Positions 36,794 to 47,283 of a stretch of 64,000 nucleotides of DNA are shown here, piece by piece. Source of the DNA: Neorhizobium galegae (GTDB lineage: Bacteria > Pseudomonadota > Alphaproteobacteria > Rhizobiales > Rhizobiaceae); contig NZ_JAGIPH010000003.1 in the NCBI RefSeq assembly GCF_017877135.1, positions 372,001-436,000 of the forward strand, read 5' to 3'. Under the pieces are notes generated by a model, which was given only the letters and a program-made list of their open reading frames with translations, was not told the origin of the DNA and ran no database searches. The stretch's first letter is position 1. Every line of letters begins with the position of its first letter. Both the position numbers and the translations under genes were made by a program.

Positions 36794-38272
36794 TTAATCG
36801 CGGGGATCGGCCTGTGCGCTTTTTCCGGTTACTTCGGCATAGGCTGACAGCGCCCGGTCGCGCGCTTCGAAATGATTGACCACCGGTTTCGGATAGGTTT
36901 CCCCGAGTGTCACGCCGGCCTTCTGCAGCACCTCCACGGGCGCCTCGAAGGGGCGGTGGATGTATTTCTTCGGCAGACGTGAAAGTTCCGGCACGAACCG
37001 TTTGATGTAATCACCCTCGGCATCGAATTTTTCACCCTGAAGGATCGGGTTGAAGACGCGGAAAAAGGGCGAGGCATCGGCACCGGAGCCTGCCACCCAT
37101 TGCCAGTTGGCGGCATTGGAGGCGACATCGGCATCGACGAGTGTGTCGCGGAACCAGGCTTCACCGCGCCGCCAGTCGATCATCAGGTCCTTGATCAGGA
37201 AGGAGGCTGTGATCATGCGCACGCGGTTGTGCATATAGCCGTGGCGCCAGAGTTCGCGCATGCCGGCATCGACGATCGGATAGCCGGTCATCCCCTTTGT
37301 CCAGGCTTCGAACGCCTTGTCGTTCTCCGTCCAGGGAAAGGCGTCGAAGCGATCATTCCAGTTGTCGGTACGAAGCTTTGGAAACGCTGCCAGCAGGTGA
37401 TGGCAGAATTCGCGCCAGACCAGTTCCTTGCGGAAATGGATGACATGATCGGAAGAGTGCAGCCCGCGCGTCGCATGCCAGATGCGCGCCGGCGAAATTT
37501 CGCCAAAAGCGAGATGCGCTGACAGATGCGACGTCGACCCGGTGAGACCGGGAAGATCGCGATCCGCCTTGTAGCTGTGGATCGGCCGCTCGATGAACTT
37601 TTCGAGCTTTTCGAGGGCGCCCGCTTCCCCCGGCGTCCAGAGCGTTTCGAACTCCTTTGCCCAGTTCGGGCGCGTCGGCAGAAGATGCCAGTCGGCAAGT
37701 TCCTCGGACGACGGAAACCGGGCAGGAGCGGGTAGGGTCTCTGGCGCATCGGCCGGTTCGCGCGGCTCACCATCCGCCTCCAGCGCCTTCCAGAAGGGCG
37801 TATAGACGCGGTAGGGACCGCCGGATCCGGTGCGCATGGTATGCGGATCGTGCAGAAGCTGGCCCTTGAAGCGCTTCACCTCAAGCCCGTCCTCATGCAG
37901 GGCCTTCAGGATCTCGGCGTCGATCTCGTCACGCTCGTAGAGTCGGTTGAGATAGACGGCCTTGGCCCCGGTTTCATCGGCAAGAGCCAAAAGCACATCG
38001 CGTGCCTTGCCCGTTTTGAGAACAAGCCGGTTGCCATGGGCCTGAAGCGCCTTGTGGAGTTCCTGAAGTGCATGGTGCAGCCACCAGCGCTGGGCCGCTC
38101 CCAGAGGCCCGACGGCCTCATGCTCCGGCTCGCGCACATAGACGCAGACAATCGGTCGGCCCGTTGCGACAGCGCTCAGCAGCGCGCCATTGTCATCCAG
38201 ACGCAGATCCTTGCGGAACCAGACAAGGATGGGCGAGTGGGTTTCATCAGGCACCGTGAACTCCGTAATCAT
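36794..38272 (-). CDS. phr: Deoxyribodipyrimidine photolyase (class III CPD type)
   Basis: About 492 residues, light-driven repair of cyclobutane pyrimidine dimers. The N-terminal antenna domain starts ILVWFRKDLRLDDNGALLSA; the FAD-binding core has LVWREFCHHLLAAFP, GMRELWRHGYMHNRVRMITA, and VASNAANWQWVAGSGADASP. It resembles Agrobacterium PhrA-like class III photolyases rather than the iron-sulfur (6-4) type, because no four-cysteine C-terminal cluster is visible. The ATG at 38270-38272 is preferred although its ribosome site is poor. It lies 58 bp downstream of moeA, same strand. Confidence 0.9.
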   Translation of the reverse strand: MITEFTVPDETHSPILVWFRKDLRLDDNGALLSAVATGRPIVCVYVREPEHEAVGPLGAAQRWWLHHALQELHKALQAHGNRLVLKTGKARDVLLALADETGAKAVYLNRLYERDEIDAEILKALHEDGLEVKRFKGQLLHDPHTMRTGSGGPYRVYTPFWKALEADGEPREPADAPETLPAPARFPSSEELADWHLLPTRPNWAKEFETLWTPGEAGALEKLEKFIERPIHSYKADRDLPGLTGSTSHLSAHLAFGEISPARIWHATRGLHSSDHVIHFRKELVWREFCHHLLAAFPKLRTDNWNDRFDAFPWTENDKAFEAWTKGMTGYPIVDAGMRELWRHGYMHNRVRMITASFLIKDLMIDWRRGEAWFRDTLVDADVASNAANWQWVAGSGADASPFFRVFNPILQGEKFDAEGDYIKRFVPELSRLPKKYIHRPFEAPVEVLQKAGVTLGETYPKPVVNHFEARDRALSAYAEVTGKSAQADPRD

Positions 38273-38330
38273 CGTGTCTTTGCCGGATGATACGGCTGAA
38301 GACGCCGAACGGATCATCGCGGGCGACAAG

Positions 38331-39554
38331 TCAGAACGGGCGCAGCAGCAGGATCGGGCAGGGAGCGCCGGCCGGCAGGTCGGGTGCATGCGGGGGGCGC
38401 ACGATCAGGCAATCGGAATCGGCAAAGATCTTCATCATCGAAGAATCCTGCTTGGCAAAAGGCGTTGCCATCAGACGCCCCTCGTGATCGCGCGAGAGCG
38501 TTGCCCGCAGATAATCCTGGCGTTGGTCATTGGCTGAAAGCGGCACCGCGGCGACGGCATCGCCCCTGCGGTTTTCAAGGGTTCGGTGGGCAAGCTTTGC
38601 AACCAGCGGCTCAAGGAAGAGCAGGCCGCAGACAAGGCTTGCGACCGGATTGCCCGGCAACCCAAGAACCTGCATGGCTCCGAGCGATCCCACCATCAGC
38701 GGTTTGCCGGGGCGCATGGCGATGCGCCAGAAATCAAGCTCCATGCCCTGCGCCACAAGCGCCTTCTGCACCAGATCATGATCGCCCACGGAGGCACCAC
38801 CGAGCGTCACCAGCACATCGGCACCCTCATCGACGGCACGGCGAATGGCCGCCTCGATAACGGGCGCGCGATCCGGCACGATGCCGAGATCCAAAACCTC
38901 GCCGCCAGCCGCCTCGATAAGGGCTGAAATGCCGAATGTATTGGAGGCGATGATCTGCGACGGTTGCGGCACCTCGCCCGGCGATACCAGTTCATCGCCG
39001 GTGGCGATGATGGCGACACGCGGGCGGCGATAGACGGCAAGCGCCTTGTGGTTCATGGCGGCGGCCACTGTCAGACGGGCCGCATCCAGGCGTGTTCCGG
39101 CGACAAGCACGACGTCGCCTTCGGCAAAATCCTGACCGCGCGGGCGAATATGGCGGCCTTTGGCGACCGCAAACGTCGTGCGGATACGGTTGCCGTCGAG
39201 GCGCTCCGCATCCTCCTGGATCAGCACGGTATCGGCACCCTCCGGCACCGGCGCGCCCGTAAAAATCCGTACCGCCTCGCCCTTACCGACAGAGCCGGCA
39301 AAGCCATGGCCCGCGGCAGATTCGCCGATAACAGAAAACTCGGCGCCGACGGCGGGCGCATCTTCCGCCCGGAGCGCATAGCCATCCATGGCCGAGGAAT
39401 GAAACGGCGGCTGGGTGAGACGGGCAGCGACATCGGCAGACAGAACACGGCCGGAAGCCTCACGCAGCGGCACCTGCTCGGCGGCATCGACCGGCGTTGC
39501 GCGGGAAAGCAGGCGCGTCAGGGCCTCGGACACCGGCAGCAGGCTTGCAGTCAT
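38331..39554 (-). CDS. moeA: Molybdopterin molybdotransferase
   Basis: 407 residues inserting molybdenum into molybdopterin. Conserved parts: [79 protein letters not shown] and [20 protein letters not shown]. Full length. Its ATG overlaps the moaC stop by four bases (ATGA), so translation is coupled; moaC and moeA follow trpD and trpC in the same direction. Confidence 0.95.
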   Translation of the reverse strand: MTASLLPVSEALTRLLSRATPVDAAEQVPLREASGRVLSADVAARLTQPPFHSSAMDGYALRAEDAPAVGAEFSVIGESAAGHGFAGSVGKGEAVRIFTGAPVPEGADTVLIQEDAERLDGNRIRTTFAVAKGRHIRPRGQDFAEGDVVLVAGTRLDAARLTVAAAMNHKALAVYRRPRVAIIATGDELVSPGEVPQPSQIIASNTFGISALIEAAGGEVLDLGIVPDRAPVIEAAIRRAVDEGADVLVTLGGASVGDHDLVQKALVAQGMELDFWRIAMRPGKPLMVGSLGAMQVLGLPGNPVASLVCGLLFLEPLVAKLAHRTLENRRGDAVAAVPLSANDQRQDYLRATLSRDHEGRLMATPFAKQDSSMMKIFADSDCLIVRPPHAPDLPAGAPCPILLLRPF

Positions 39555-40054
39555 GCGCTTGCCTCGTCGGGCCGGCGCCAATCCCCGGATTTGCCACCGC
39601 GCTTTTCGACAAGCTGGATGCCGCCGATCTGCATGCCCTTGTCGGCGGCCTTTGCCATGTCGTAGATGGTGAGGCAGGCGATGGAGACAGCTGTCAGCGC
39701 CTCCATCTCGACACCGGTCTTGCCGGTGAGCTTTGCGGATGCCTGAACCCGAAGGCCCGGAAGCTCCTCGTCTTCGGTAATCTCCACCGTCACCTTGGTC
39801 AGCATCAGCGGATGGCAGAGCGGAATGAGATTTGCCGTCTGCTTGGCGGCCATGATGCCGGCAAGCCGCGCTGTGCCGATTACATCGCCCTTCCTGGCAT
39901 TGCCGTCGCGAATGAGCGCCAGCGTTTGCGGCTGCATGCGCACGAACCCTTCGGCAAGAGCGATGCGCACGGTCTCCACCTTGTCGCCGACATCCACCAT
40001 ATGGGCTTCGCCGGAGGCGCCGAGATGGGTGAGACGGGGTTCGTTCTCCGTCAT
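39551..40054 (-). CDS. moaC: Cyclic pyranopterin monophosphate synthase
   Basis: 167 residues for the second step of molybdenum cofactor synthesis. Signature stretches: [54 protein letters not shown], and [20 protein letters not shown]. The active-site histidine and lysine (HPL and the KRGGKSGDW end) are present. Overlaps trpC and moeA by four bases at either end, showing a tightly coupled operon. Confidence 0.96.
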   Translation of the reverse strand: MTENEPRLTHLGASGEAHMVDVGDKVETVRIALAEGFVRMQPQTLALIRDGNARKGDVIGTARLAGIMAAKQTANLIPLCHPLMLTKVTVEITEDEELPGLRVQASAKLTGKTGVEMEALTAVSIACLTIYDMAKAADKGMQIGGIQLVEKRGGKSGDWRRPDEASA

Positions 40055-40866
40055 TCCGCTGCCTGTGCGGCACTCGTTCCGGACAAGAGAGCACGCGTGG
40101 CCGACGTCACGTCGTCCTGCCGCATCAGGCTTTCGCCGACGAGGAAGGTGGTGATGCCGACCTTTTGCAGACGCTTGCAGTCGTCATGGGTGAAAATGCC
40201 GCTTTCGCCGACCAGCAGCCGGTCCGCCGGCACCATGGCGGCGAGCGCCTCGCTGACCGTCAGGCTCACCTCGAAGGTGCGCAGATTGCGGTTGTTGATG
40301 CCGACCAGCGGCGACGACAGCTTCAGCGCCCGCTCCATTTCCGGCGCGTCATGCACTTCGATCAGCACGTCCATGCCGAGCGCCAGGGCCTCGTCCTCCA
40401 GCCGGCGCGCCTCGTCATCGGAGAGCGAGGCCATGATCAGCAGAATGCAATCGCCACCCCAGGCACGCGCCTCGTGCACCTGGTAGGTGTCGAACATGAA
40501 ATCCTTGCGCAGCGCTGGCAGCGCGCACGCCGCGCGTGCAGCGGTGAGAAATTCCGGCGCGCCTTGAAAGCTCGGAGCGTCCGTCAGGACAGACAGGCAG
40601 GCCGCGCCGCCGGCCTCGTAGGCGCCGGCCAGCGCCGGCGGATCGAAATCCGGGCGGATGAGGCCCTTCGACGGACTAGCCTTCTTGATTTCGGCGATCA
40701 GCCCGAAGGTGCCGGCCTGCTGGCGCGCCTTCAGCGCCTTGTAGAAGCCGCGGGGAGCCGACTGGTCGGCAGCCATCGCCTTCATGTCGGCAAGCGGCAC
40801 ACGAGCCTTGGCAGCGGCGATTTCCTCGCGCTTGTAGGCTTCGATCTTTCTCAGGATATCGCTCAT
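40051..40866 (-). CDS. trpC: Indole-3-glycerol phosphate synthase
   Basis: 271 residues, TIM barrel, tryptophan pathway. Motifs: [54 protein letters not shown], and [20 protein letters not shown]. Monofunctional, not fused to TrpF, as usual in alphaproteobacteria. Six bases separate it from trpD, and it overlaps moaC by four. Confidence 0.96.
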   Translation of the reverse strand: MSDILRKIEAYKREEIAAAKARVPLADMKAMAADQSAPRGFYKALKARQQAGTFGLIAEIKKASPSKGLIRPDFDPPALAGAYEAGGAACLSVLTDAPSFQGAPEFLTAARAACALPALRKDFMFDTYQVHEARAWGGDCILLIMASLSDDEARRLEDEALALGMDVLIEVHDAPEMERALKLSSPLVGINNRNLRTFEVSLTVSEALAAMVPADRLLVGESGIFTHDDCKRLQKVGITTFLVGESLMRQDDVTSATRALLSGTSAAQAAE

Positions 40867-40872
40867 GAGACC

Positions 40873-41889
40873 TCACATAGGTTCGTTGGAGACGGCGACA
40901 AGCGTATCGAGCACTTTCGCCGTGTGGCCACCGTCCAGCGCCCGCGCTGCAATCGCCATGCCTTCGCGCAGATCGCCCGCCTTGCCGGCAATCACCAGTG
41001 ACGCAGCGGCATTGCAGAGCGCAATGTCGCGATAGGCATTTCGGGCACCAGACAGCACATCTCTCAACGCCTTGGCATTGACCTCGCCATCGCCACCCTT
41101 CAGATCGTCAAGGCTGGCGCGGGCGACACCGAAATCTTCCGGCGTGAGTTCGAAACTGCGGATGGTACCGTTTTCCAGCGCGCTGACCTGCGTAACACCG
41201 GTGGTGGTGATCTCATCCATGCCATCCCCATGCACGACCCAGACCGTCTCCGACCCCAGATCCCGCATCACCTCGGCAATCGGCTGCACCCAGCGCGGCG
41301 AAAAGACGCCGAGCAGTTGCCTGCGTGCTCCCGCCGGATTGGAAAGGGGGCCAAGCAGGTTGAAGATGGTGCGCGTGCCGAGCTCGACCCGGCTTGGACC
41401 GACATGACGCATGGCGGCGTGATGAACCTGCGCGAACATGAAACCGATGCCGGCCTGATCGATGCAGCGCGCAATCAGATCCGGCGGAATATCGAGCTTG
41501 ACGCCCAATGCGGTCAGTGCATCGGCGGTGCCTGATTTCGAGCTCAGGGCCCGATTGCCATGCTTGCCGACAGCCACGCCGCAGCTTGCGACGATCAGCG
41601 CCGCGAGCGTCGAGATATTGTAGGTGCCGAGCCCGTCGCCGCCGGTTCCGACGATGTCCATCACGGCACTCGAGGTTTTGACCGGCAGCATTTTGGCGCG
41701 CATGGTCGACACGGCGCCGGAAATTTCGTCCACGGTTTCGCCGCGGACCCGCAGCGCCATCAGGAAGCCGCCGATCTGCGAGGGCGTCGCTTCGCCCGAC
41801 ATCAGAATGTCGAAGGCAAGGCGCGCTTCATCGCGCGACAGCGCCTGGCCGTTCGCCACCTTGGCAATGAAGGGTTTCAGTTCGGGCAT
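40873..41889 (-). CDS. trpD: Anthranilate phosphoribosyltransferase
   Basis: 338 residues, joining anthranilate and PRPP. Glycine-rich PRPP loop [20 protein letters not shown], the [20 protein letters not shown] segment, and [20 protein letters not shown] are diagnostic. The ATG at 41887-41889 begins [18 protein letters not shown] lies upstream. trpE(G) is not in the window. Preceded by a long palindrome that separates it from ppiD. Confidence 0.95.
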   Translation of the reverse strand: MPELKPFIAKVANGQALSRDEARLAFDILMSGEATPSQIGGFLMALRVRGETVDEISGAVSTMRAKMLPVKTSSAVMDIVGTGGDGLGTYNISTLAALIVASCGVAVGKHGNRALSSKSGTADALTALGVKLDIPPDLIARCIDQAGIGFMFAQVHHAAMRHVGPSRVELGTRTIFNLLGPLSNPAGARRQLLGVFSPRWVQPIAEVMRDLGSETVWVVHGDGMDEITTTGVTQVSALENGTIRSFELTPEDFGVARASLDDLKGGDGEVNAKALRDVLSGARNAYRDIALCNAAASLVIAGKAGDLREGMAIAARALDGGHTAKVLDTLVAVSNEPM

Positions 41890-41910
41890 GCGTCTTGCTC
41901 TCCCCCGGTG

Positions 41911-41953
41911 CATCGGCCCCCGAAACCGGCGACCGGTTTCGGCAGGCCCGATG
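41911..41953. repeat. Long near-perfect palindrome between ppiD and trpD
   Basis: The core is CCGAAACCGG and CCGGTTTCGG, separated by only three bases, and the outer arms CATCGG and CCGATG pair around small internal mismatches, giving a stem over 43 bp. In the minus direction it follows the ppiD stop by 25 bp and precedes the trpD ribosome site. It may terminate or attenuate read-through from ppiD, or be a dispersed rhizobial palindromic element. Confidence 0.6.
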
Positions 41954-41978
41954 CAATGTCTTCAATCCTGTCCGAGCC

Positions 41979-43862
41979 TTAGCGCACCATCGCCTGATCG
42001 GCCATCGCCTGGTTGATCTGCACGCCATAGGTCGTCTGCAGCTCGGTGACCATCTGGTCCAGCATGTCGTCGCCGGCAGCACGGGCAATCTGCTGCAGCT
42101 GCTGTTCCTCGCCGGAGAGCGCATCGGCCGGCGGCTGGTTGACGGCCGTGACATGCATCAAGAGGCGGCTTTCGCCATCGGCGGCGGGGCCGGTGGCATT
42201 GGTGTTGACGGGGCCGGAAAAGGCAGCCTTGACGGCTTCGCCACCGAAGATCGGATCCGTGCTCTGGCGGCGAAGACCGGTCTTGGTTTCAACGGCAAGT
42301 CCGAGCTCGCCGGCGATGGCGGCAATCGTTTCGCCTTCATCGAGCCGTGCGCGCAGCTCTTCGGCGCGGGCGGCCAGCGCATTGCGCTGCTGCTCGGTCG
42401 TCCAGTCGGCCACGACCTTGTCATGCACTTCCGACAGCGTGCGATCGCGCTCGGGGATAACCTCGCGCACATCGAACCAGACATAGCCGTCATTGCCGAG
42501 GTTGGAGGGCAGGGTTTCCGCGCCGACATCGCTGCGGAACACGTCCGTCAGCAGGCTCTCGCTCTTTGGCAGGGAGACGGGCGCGCCATTGCCATCGTTG
42601 CCGCTGCGATCCGCGGTCACGGTCACGGCCTTCAGCTTCAGCTGGGCTGCCGCTTCCTCAAGCGAGGAGCCGGAGCCACGCAGATCCTCGAACCGGTCAT
42701 GCGCAGCCTGCACGTTCTGGGCAGCAGCAGCAAGCGACAGGTTGTTGCGGATCTCTTCCTTCACCGCGTCGAAGGATTTGACGGTTTCGGGGCGCACATT
42801 GGTCACGCGCAGCACGACCGGGCCAAAAGCCCCTTCGACTACCGGCGTGACGCCACCCTGCGGGCCAAGCGCAAAGGCTGCATCGGCAATCTTCTGGTCC
42901 GGCAGCTGGTCCTTGGTGAAATCGCCGAGCATCACGTCGGACAGCGTCTTGCCCTGATCGGTGACGAGCGCGCTGAAATCCAGCTGGCGTTCCTTCATCT
43001 GCGCGAGCGCGGCCTTTGCCATTTCGACGCTGGGGAAGGGCAGCTGCTCGATGGTACGGGTTTCCGGCGACTTGTAGCTGTCCTTGCGGCGATCATACTC
43101 CGCCTGAACCTGCGCGTCGGTCACGGCCGTCGGGTCGGCCACATCGCTTGGCTGCAGGGTCACATAGGCGAAACGGCGCAGTTCGGGTGCGCGGTAACGG
43201 CTCTTGGCAGCACCAAACCAGGTGGCGAGCACGTCTTCGGCCGGAGCCTTGACCGGATCGATATTGGCAAAGGACAGAAGCAGGTAATCCACGTCGCGCG
43301 CTTCGTTGCGATACTGCTTCAGCGCATCGACCAGAACCTTCGGCGCCTGGAACCCATCGGAAACCGCATCGACGATCTGGCTGCGCACGGCAACCTTGCT
43401 GCGCTCCTTGATGTAATCGTTCTCGGCAAGTCCGGCATTGCGCAGGCGCGTGCTGAACAGCGTGCGGTCAAACCGGCCGTCATTGCCGCGGAAAGCGGGA
43501 TCTTCGGCAATCAGGTTTGCCAGGCGATCCTCGGAGAGGCCAAGGCGCATGTCCTTCGACAGCTGGTCAAGTGCGGCACCGGCCGAAAGCTGGGCAAAGG
43601 CCTGGCGATCGACGCCGAAGGCGCGGGCCTGTTCCGTGGTCAGCTGCGTGCCGAACTGGCGGCTGAGCGCGCTCAGCTGGCGCTGATAGGCCAGGCGGAA
43701 CTCCGCCGGCGAAACTTCCTGGTCCCCCACCGTCATCACGGCATTGCTCTGCGGGCCCACGAGGGATGCAGACACGCCCCAGATCGCGAAGGAGCCCACG
43801 AGAAGCAGAAGAAGCAGTTTCGCGACCCAGGAGCGGGAATAGTTTCTGAGGGTATCAAGCAT
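41979..43862 (-). CDS. ppiD: Periplasmic peptidyl-prolyl isomerase/chaperone (PpiD/SurA-like)
   Basis: 627 residues. A single membrane anchor near the N-terminus (AKLLLLLLVGSFAIWGVSAS) is followed by a SurA_N-type helical chaperone segment (residues 45-200) and a parvulin-like domain around DVMLGDFTKDQLPDQKIADA. The rest is helical and continues the chaperone fold. PpiD-type proteins assist folding of proteins leaving SecYEG in the periplasm. In rhizobia this gene usually neighbours trpDC and tpiA. The parvulin active-site residues were not individually verified, so isomerase activity is presumed. Confidence 0.88.
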   Translation of the reverse strand: MLDTLRNYSRSWVAKLLLLLLVGSFAIWGVSASLVGPQSNAVMTVGDQEVSPAEFRLAYQRQLSALSRQFGTQLTTEQARAFGVDRQAFAQLSAGAALDQLSKDMRLGLSEDRLANLIAEDPAFRGNDGRFDRTLFSTRLRNAGLAENDYIKERSKVAVRSQIVDAVSDGFQAPKVLVDALKQYRNEARDVDYLLLSFANIDPVKAPAEDVLATWFGAAKSRYRAPELRRFAYVTLQPSDVADPTAVTDAQVQAEYDRRKDSYKSPETRTIEQLPFPSVEMAKAALAQMKERQLDFSALVTDQGKTLSDVMLGDFTKDQLPDQKIADAAFALGPQGGVTPVVEGAFGPVVLRVTNVRPETVKSFDAVKEEIRNNLSLAAAAQNVQAAHDRFEDLRGSGSSLEEAAAQLKLKAVTVTADRSGNDGNGAPVSLPKSESLLTDVFRSDVGAETLPSNLGNDGYVWFDVREVIPERDRTLSEVHDKVVADWTTEQQRNALAARAEELRARLDEGETIAAIAGELGLAVETKTGLRRQSTDPIFGGEAVKAAFSGPVNTNATGPAADGESRLLMHVTAVNQPPADALSGEEQQLQQIARAAGDDMLDQMVTELQTTYGVQINQAMADQAMVR

Positions 43863-44055
43863 CGATCGACATTACCTTGAAAACGGGGCAGCCACCGGCA
43901 GCGCGCCGGAGCGTTCGAAGGACTGTCTCTAGAACAAAGTCCACAGGAAATGAAGGTCCGCCGTGGTAAAAGAAACGCGTGCATCCGCTTCATCTGCTGG
44001 AAAAACCATCGCGTACCCGGATCACCGCCACCGGCCGCTGGCCGGTGGACGACGC

Positions 44056-45141
44056 TCAGGTCGATGAGGCGGTCAAGGCAGGATCGGCATCTGCCGGATG
44101 GCTCGTCTTTTCCGTGTCGCCTTGGCGCTTCTTGCGGGCACGAAACACCGCCTCCGTGACCAGAGAGACGGGAAGGGCAATGGCGAAGGGGATGAAGAAA
44201 TAGATGACGCGGAAGGCAACCAGAGCCCCGATCGACGCCTGATCCCCCATCACATGCTTGACCGTGACCTCCAACACCCCAAGCCCGCCCGGCGCATGGG
44301 TGACGAGGATGGCGATATTGGCCAGCACGAAGGCCGTGGCGGCCTTCAGATAGCTGACATTCTCCGTTGCCTGCATCAGTTCCATCAGGCAGGCCGAGAC
44401 GAGCGCAAAATTTACCGTGCCGACGACGATCTGCAGGATGGCGATCCGAACCGTCGGCATGACAAAGGTCCATTTCCGGATTTTTAGAGGCGCGCGCAGC
44501 ACCCCCGACAGGACGACATAGACGATGGCCAGCACGAAGCAGAGGCCGCCGAGCAGCATGGAGACACTTGACGAAATCCGCAGGAGCTGCGCCACATCAG
44601 CCGGGTTTGCCACCATCACGATGCCGGACAGGACGAGAAGCCCGAGGCCAACCGTCATGCCGGACATCAGGACGATCTTGGCGACATCCTCCGTCGACAT
44701 GCCCCAATGGGCATAATAGCGATAACGGATAGCGCCGCTGCTGACGCCGGCAAGCCCGATACTCTGGCCAAGCCCCAAGGCGACGAACGAGGCGAGCGCG
44801 ATCTTCGGATAAGCCAGGTCGTTCTTCACATAACGCACACCCGTCCAGTCGAAACCGGTCAGGCAGAGATAGGAGCCGGCGCAGTAGAGCAGCGCCAGCA
44901 GGAAATTCGACATGGGGATGGCGCGGACCGATTCGACGATCTGGTCCCAGGTGAACTGGCTGAGCCCGATATAGACCAGATAGCCGGCAAGGCCGAAGCC
45001 GAAGATCATCGTGCCATAGGTGAAGAGGCGCTTGCGTCCGCTCATGCCGGCCACGACGCAGGCAGGCGGCAGACGGGGCGCGGCGCGCAGAAATGCGGGC
45101 AGGCGGGAGAAAGGTTTGCGACGGGGGCCATGATCATTCAC
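44056..45141 (-). CDS. UPF0104 / LPG-synthase TM-like membrane protein
   Basis: 361 residues and about eight to nine membrane spans, matching the lysylphosphatidylglycerol synthase TM region family (UPF0104): ALGLGQSIGLAGVSSGAIRY and ATAFVLANIAILVTHAPGGL followed by GVLEVTVKHV are characteristic. There is no soluble lysyltransferase domain, so it cannot be called an MprF flippase. Lipid flipping is a suggestion only. The GTG at 45141 starts the longest frame; a second start at 45045 (MSGRKRLFTYGT) would remove a basic 32-residue leader and is as likely. Confidence 0.78.
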   Translation of the reverse strand: MNDHGPRRKPFSRLPAFLRAAPRLPPACVVAGMSGRKRLFTYGTMIFGFGLAGYLVYIGLSQFTWDQIVESVRAIPMSNFLLALLYCAGSYLCLTGFDWTGVRYVKNDLAYPKIALASFVALGLGQSIGLAGVSSGAIRYRYYAHWGMSTEDVAKIVLMSGMTVGLGLLVLSGIVMVANPADVAQLLRISSSVSMLLGGLCFVLAIVYVVLSGVLRAPLKIRKWTFVMPTVRIAILQIVVGTVNFALVSACLMELMQATENVSYLKAATAFVLANIAILVTHAPGGLGVLEVTVKHVMGDQASIGALVAFRVIYFFIPFAIALPVSLVTEAVFRARKKRQGDTEKTSHPADADPALTASST

Positions 45142-45205
45142 CGGAAAAGAACGCCGGTAAACGGGAGGATGCCGCTTTGGTTCCGCAGGCTTGAAAAAAG
45201 CAATT

Positions 45206-45227
45206 CCGCCGGCTTTTCAGCCGGCGG
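45206..45227 (-). terminator. tctCBA operon terminator
   Basis: Eight-base arms CCGCCGGC and GCCGGCGG with a six-base loop, 37 bp past the tctA stop. In the minus direction a GCTTTTTTC tract follows within ten bases. Confidence 0.8.
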
Positions 45228-45263
45228 GATATGAAGGCGCAAGGGGAGAGATCGAGGGGCCGA

Positions 45264-46781
45264 TCAGTCCTCGTTGGCCGCCATCTGCGAGAGAACTTCA
45301 CCACGACCGCGGGCGCGAAGAACGAGCGGGACGATGAGGGCAAGGGCGGCAACGATCAACAGGCCGGCGGCAATCGGCGAAGTGAACAGCACGGTGAAAT
45401 CCCCCTGGCTGATGGCGAGCGCCCGGCGCAGCTGCTGTTCGGCAAGCGGCCCCAGGATAAGGCCGACGACGACAGGTGCGATCGGATAGCCGAAGACGCG
45501 CATGCCGTAGCCCAAAACCCCGAAGCCAAGCAGCATGCCAAGCTCGAACACGGACGGGTTGGCGCCGATGGTGCCGAGCGTCGCAAACAGGAGAATGCCG
45601 GCATAGAGCCAGGGTTTCGGGATGGTGAGCAGCCGCACCCAGAGCCCGATCATCGGCAGGTTCAGCACCAGCAGCATGAAGTTTGCAATCAGCAGCGAGG
45701 CGATAAGCCCCCAGACCAGCTGCGGATTGGTGGCAAACAGCAGCGGGCCGGGCTGCAGCCCGTATTGCTGGAAGCCGGCGAGCATGATGGCTGCGGTTGC
45801 CGTCGTCGGAAGGCCAAGTGTGAGGAGCGGCACGAGCGTTCCGGCAGCCGACGCATTGTTGGCCGCTTCCGGGCCGGCCACGCCTTCGATCGCGCCATTG
45901 CCGAACTCTTCGGGATGCTTGGTAAGACGCTTTTCAGCCGCATAGGACAGGAAAGTGCCGATTTCGGCACCGCCGGCCGGCATGGCGCCGATCGGAAAGC
46001 CGATGACGGTGCCGCGCAGCCAGGGCTTCCAGGAGCGTGCCCAGTCGGCGCGGTTCATCCAGACGGAGCCCTTCACCGCTTCCACCTTGTCCGGCCCCTG
46101 CAGGCCCTGCGCTGCGATGAACAGCGTCTCGCCGATGGCAAACATGGCAACGGCAAGCGTTGTCACCTCGATACCGTCGAGCAGATCCGGCACACCGAAG
46201 GCGAGGCGCGTCTGGCCGGTCAACTGGTCGATGCCGATGGTGGACAGGAACAGCCCGACGAAGAGAGCCGTGAGCCCGCGCAGGGTCGAATCGCCGAAGG
46301 CCGACGACACGGTAACGAAGGCGAGCACCATCAGGGCAAAATATTCTCGCGGCCCAAACACCAGCGCAAGCTTGACGATGTAAGGCGCGATGAAGGCAAG
46401 GCCGATGGTGGCGATGAGGCCGGCCACGAAAGAGCCGATGGCAGCGGTTGCAAGCGCCGGTCCCCCACGTCCCGCCCGGGCCATCTTGTTGCCCTCGAGC
46501 GCTGTGACGATCGACGCGCTTTCGCCGGGGGTATTCAACAGAATGGAGGTTGTGGAGCCGCCATACATGCCGCCGTAATAGATGCCGGCAAACATGATCA
46601 GCGAGCCGGCCGCATCGAGCCGGTAGGTGACCGGCAGAAGCAGCGCCACCGTGAGCGCCGGACCGATGCCGGGCAGAACGCCGACAGCGGTTCCGAGCGT
46701 CACGCCGATCAGGGCGTAAAAGAGGTTCATCGGCTGGGCGGCAATCACCAGGCCCTGCAGCAGGAATTCAAACGTGCTCAT
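45264..46781 (-). CDS. tctA: Tripartite tricarboxylate transporter, large permease TctA
   Basis: 505 residues, about 11-12 membrane spans. TctA hallmarks: [40 protein letters not shown], and [14 protein letters not shown] segments, ending [18 protein letters not shown]. Together with TctB it forms the membrane channel that takes a tricarboxylate (citrate type) delivered by TctC, using an ion gradient. The ATG at 46779-46781 begins [10 protein letters not shown]. Ten bases separate it from tctB. Confidence 0.94.
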   Translation of the reverse strand: MSTFEFLLQGLVIAAQPMNLFYALIGVTLGTAVGVLPGIGPALTVALLLPVTYRLDAAGSLIMFAGIYYGGMYGGSTTSILLNTPGESASIVTALEGNKMARAGRGGPALATAAIGSFVAGLIATIGLAFIAPYIVKLALVFGPREYFALMVLAFVTVSSAFGDSTLRGLTALFVGLFLSTIGIDQLTGQTRLAFGVPDLLDGIEVTTLAVAMFAIGETLFIAAQGLQGPDKVEAVKGSVWMNRADWARSWKPWLRGTVIGFPIGAMPAGGAEIGTFLSYAAEKRLTKHPEEFGNGAIEGVAGPEAANNASAAGTLVPLLTLGLPTTATAAIMLAGFQQYGLQPGPLLFATNPQLVWGLIASLLIANFMLLVLNLPMIGLWVRLLTIPKPWLYAGILLFATLGTIGANPSVFELGMLLGFGVLGYGMRVFGYPIAPVVVGLILGPLAEQQLRRALAISQGDFTVLFTSPIAAGLLIVAALALIVPLVLRARGRGEVLSQMAANED

Positions 46782-46791
46782 GACGTGGCTT

Positions 46792-47283
46792 TCACTGGAA
46801 GAGGCGCTCAAGCGGCCCGGCGGGCAGGGAGAGCTGGAGAAGGCCGGCAAAGATCAGCCAGACGACCAGACAGAGGACGATGCCGACCGGCAGCGAAATC
46901 CACAGCTTGCGCTTGCCGAAACCGGCAGCCGTTGCGGCAAACAGAACGCCGGTGGCAATCGAGAAGCCGGCCGTGTTCAACAGCAGCATCTGGGCGGCAA
47001 GTCCGCCGACCACCCAGGCGACCGGCTGGATTTCCTGTTTTTCGCGCGCCGGGAAATCTCCCCGGAAGGCGGCAATCACGGTCCAAACGGCCAGCAGCAG
47101 CAGGACGACGGCAATCGCCATCGGCACGGTGCTCGGGCCGACCGGCGAATAGCCGCTGACCTCGCGAAGACGGGCAGCATCGAAGAAGATGACGGCGGAG
47201 ATCGCGACCAGCACGGCGGCGATGGCAAGCGCCGCCCAATCGGGGCGACGCTCTCCGGCCTTGTTCAAGGGTCCTTGGTTCAT
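46792..47283 (-). CDS. tctB: Tripartite tricarboxylate transporter, small permease TctB
   Basis: 163 residues with four hydrophobic spans ([80 protein letters not shown]). TctB proteins are poorly conserved but size, topology and position between tctC and tctA identify it. Its start overlaps the tctC stop by four bases. Confidence 0.92.
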   Translation of the reverse strand: MNQGPLNKAGERRPDWAALAIAAVLVAISAVIFFDAARLREVSGYSPVGPSTVPMAIAVVLLLLAVWTVIAAFRGDFPAREKQEIQPVAWVVGGLAAQMLLLNTAGFSIATGVLFAATAAGFGKRKLWISLPVGIVLCLVVWLIFAGLLQLSLPAGPLERLFQ

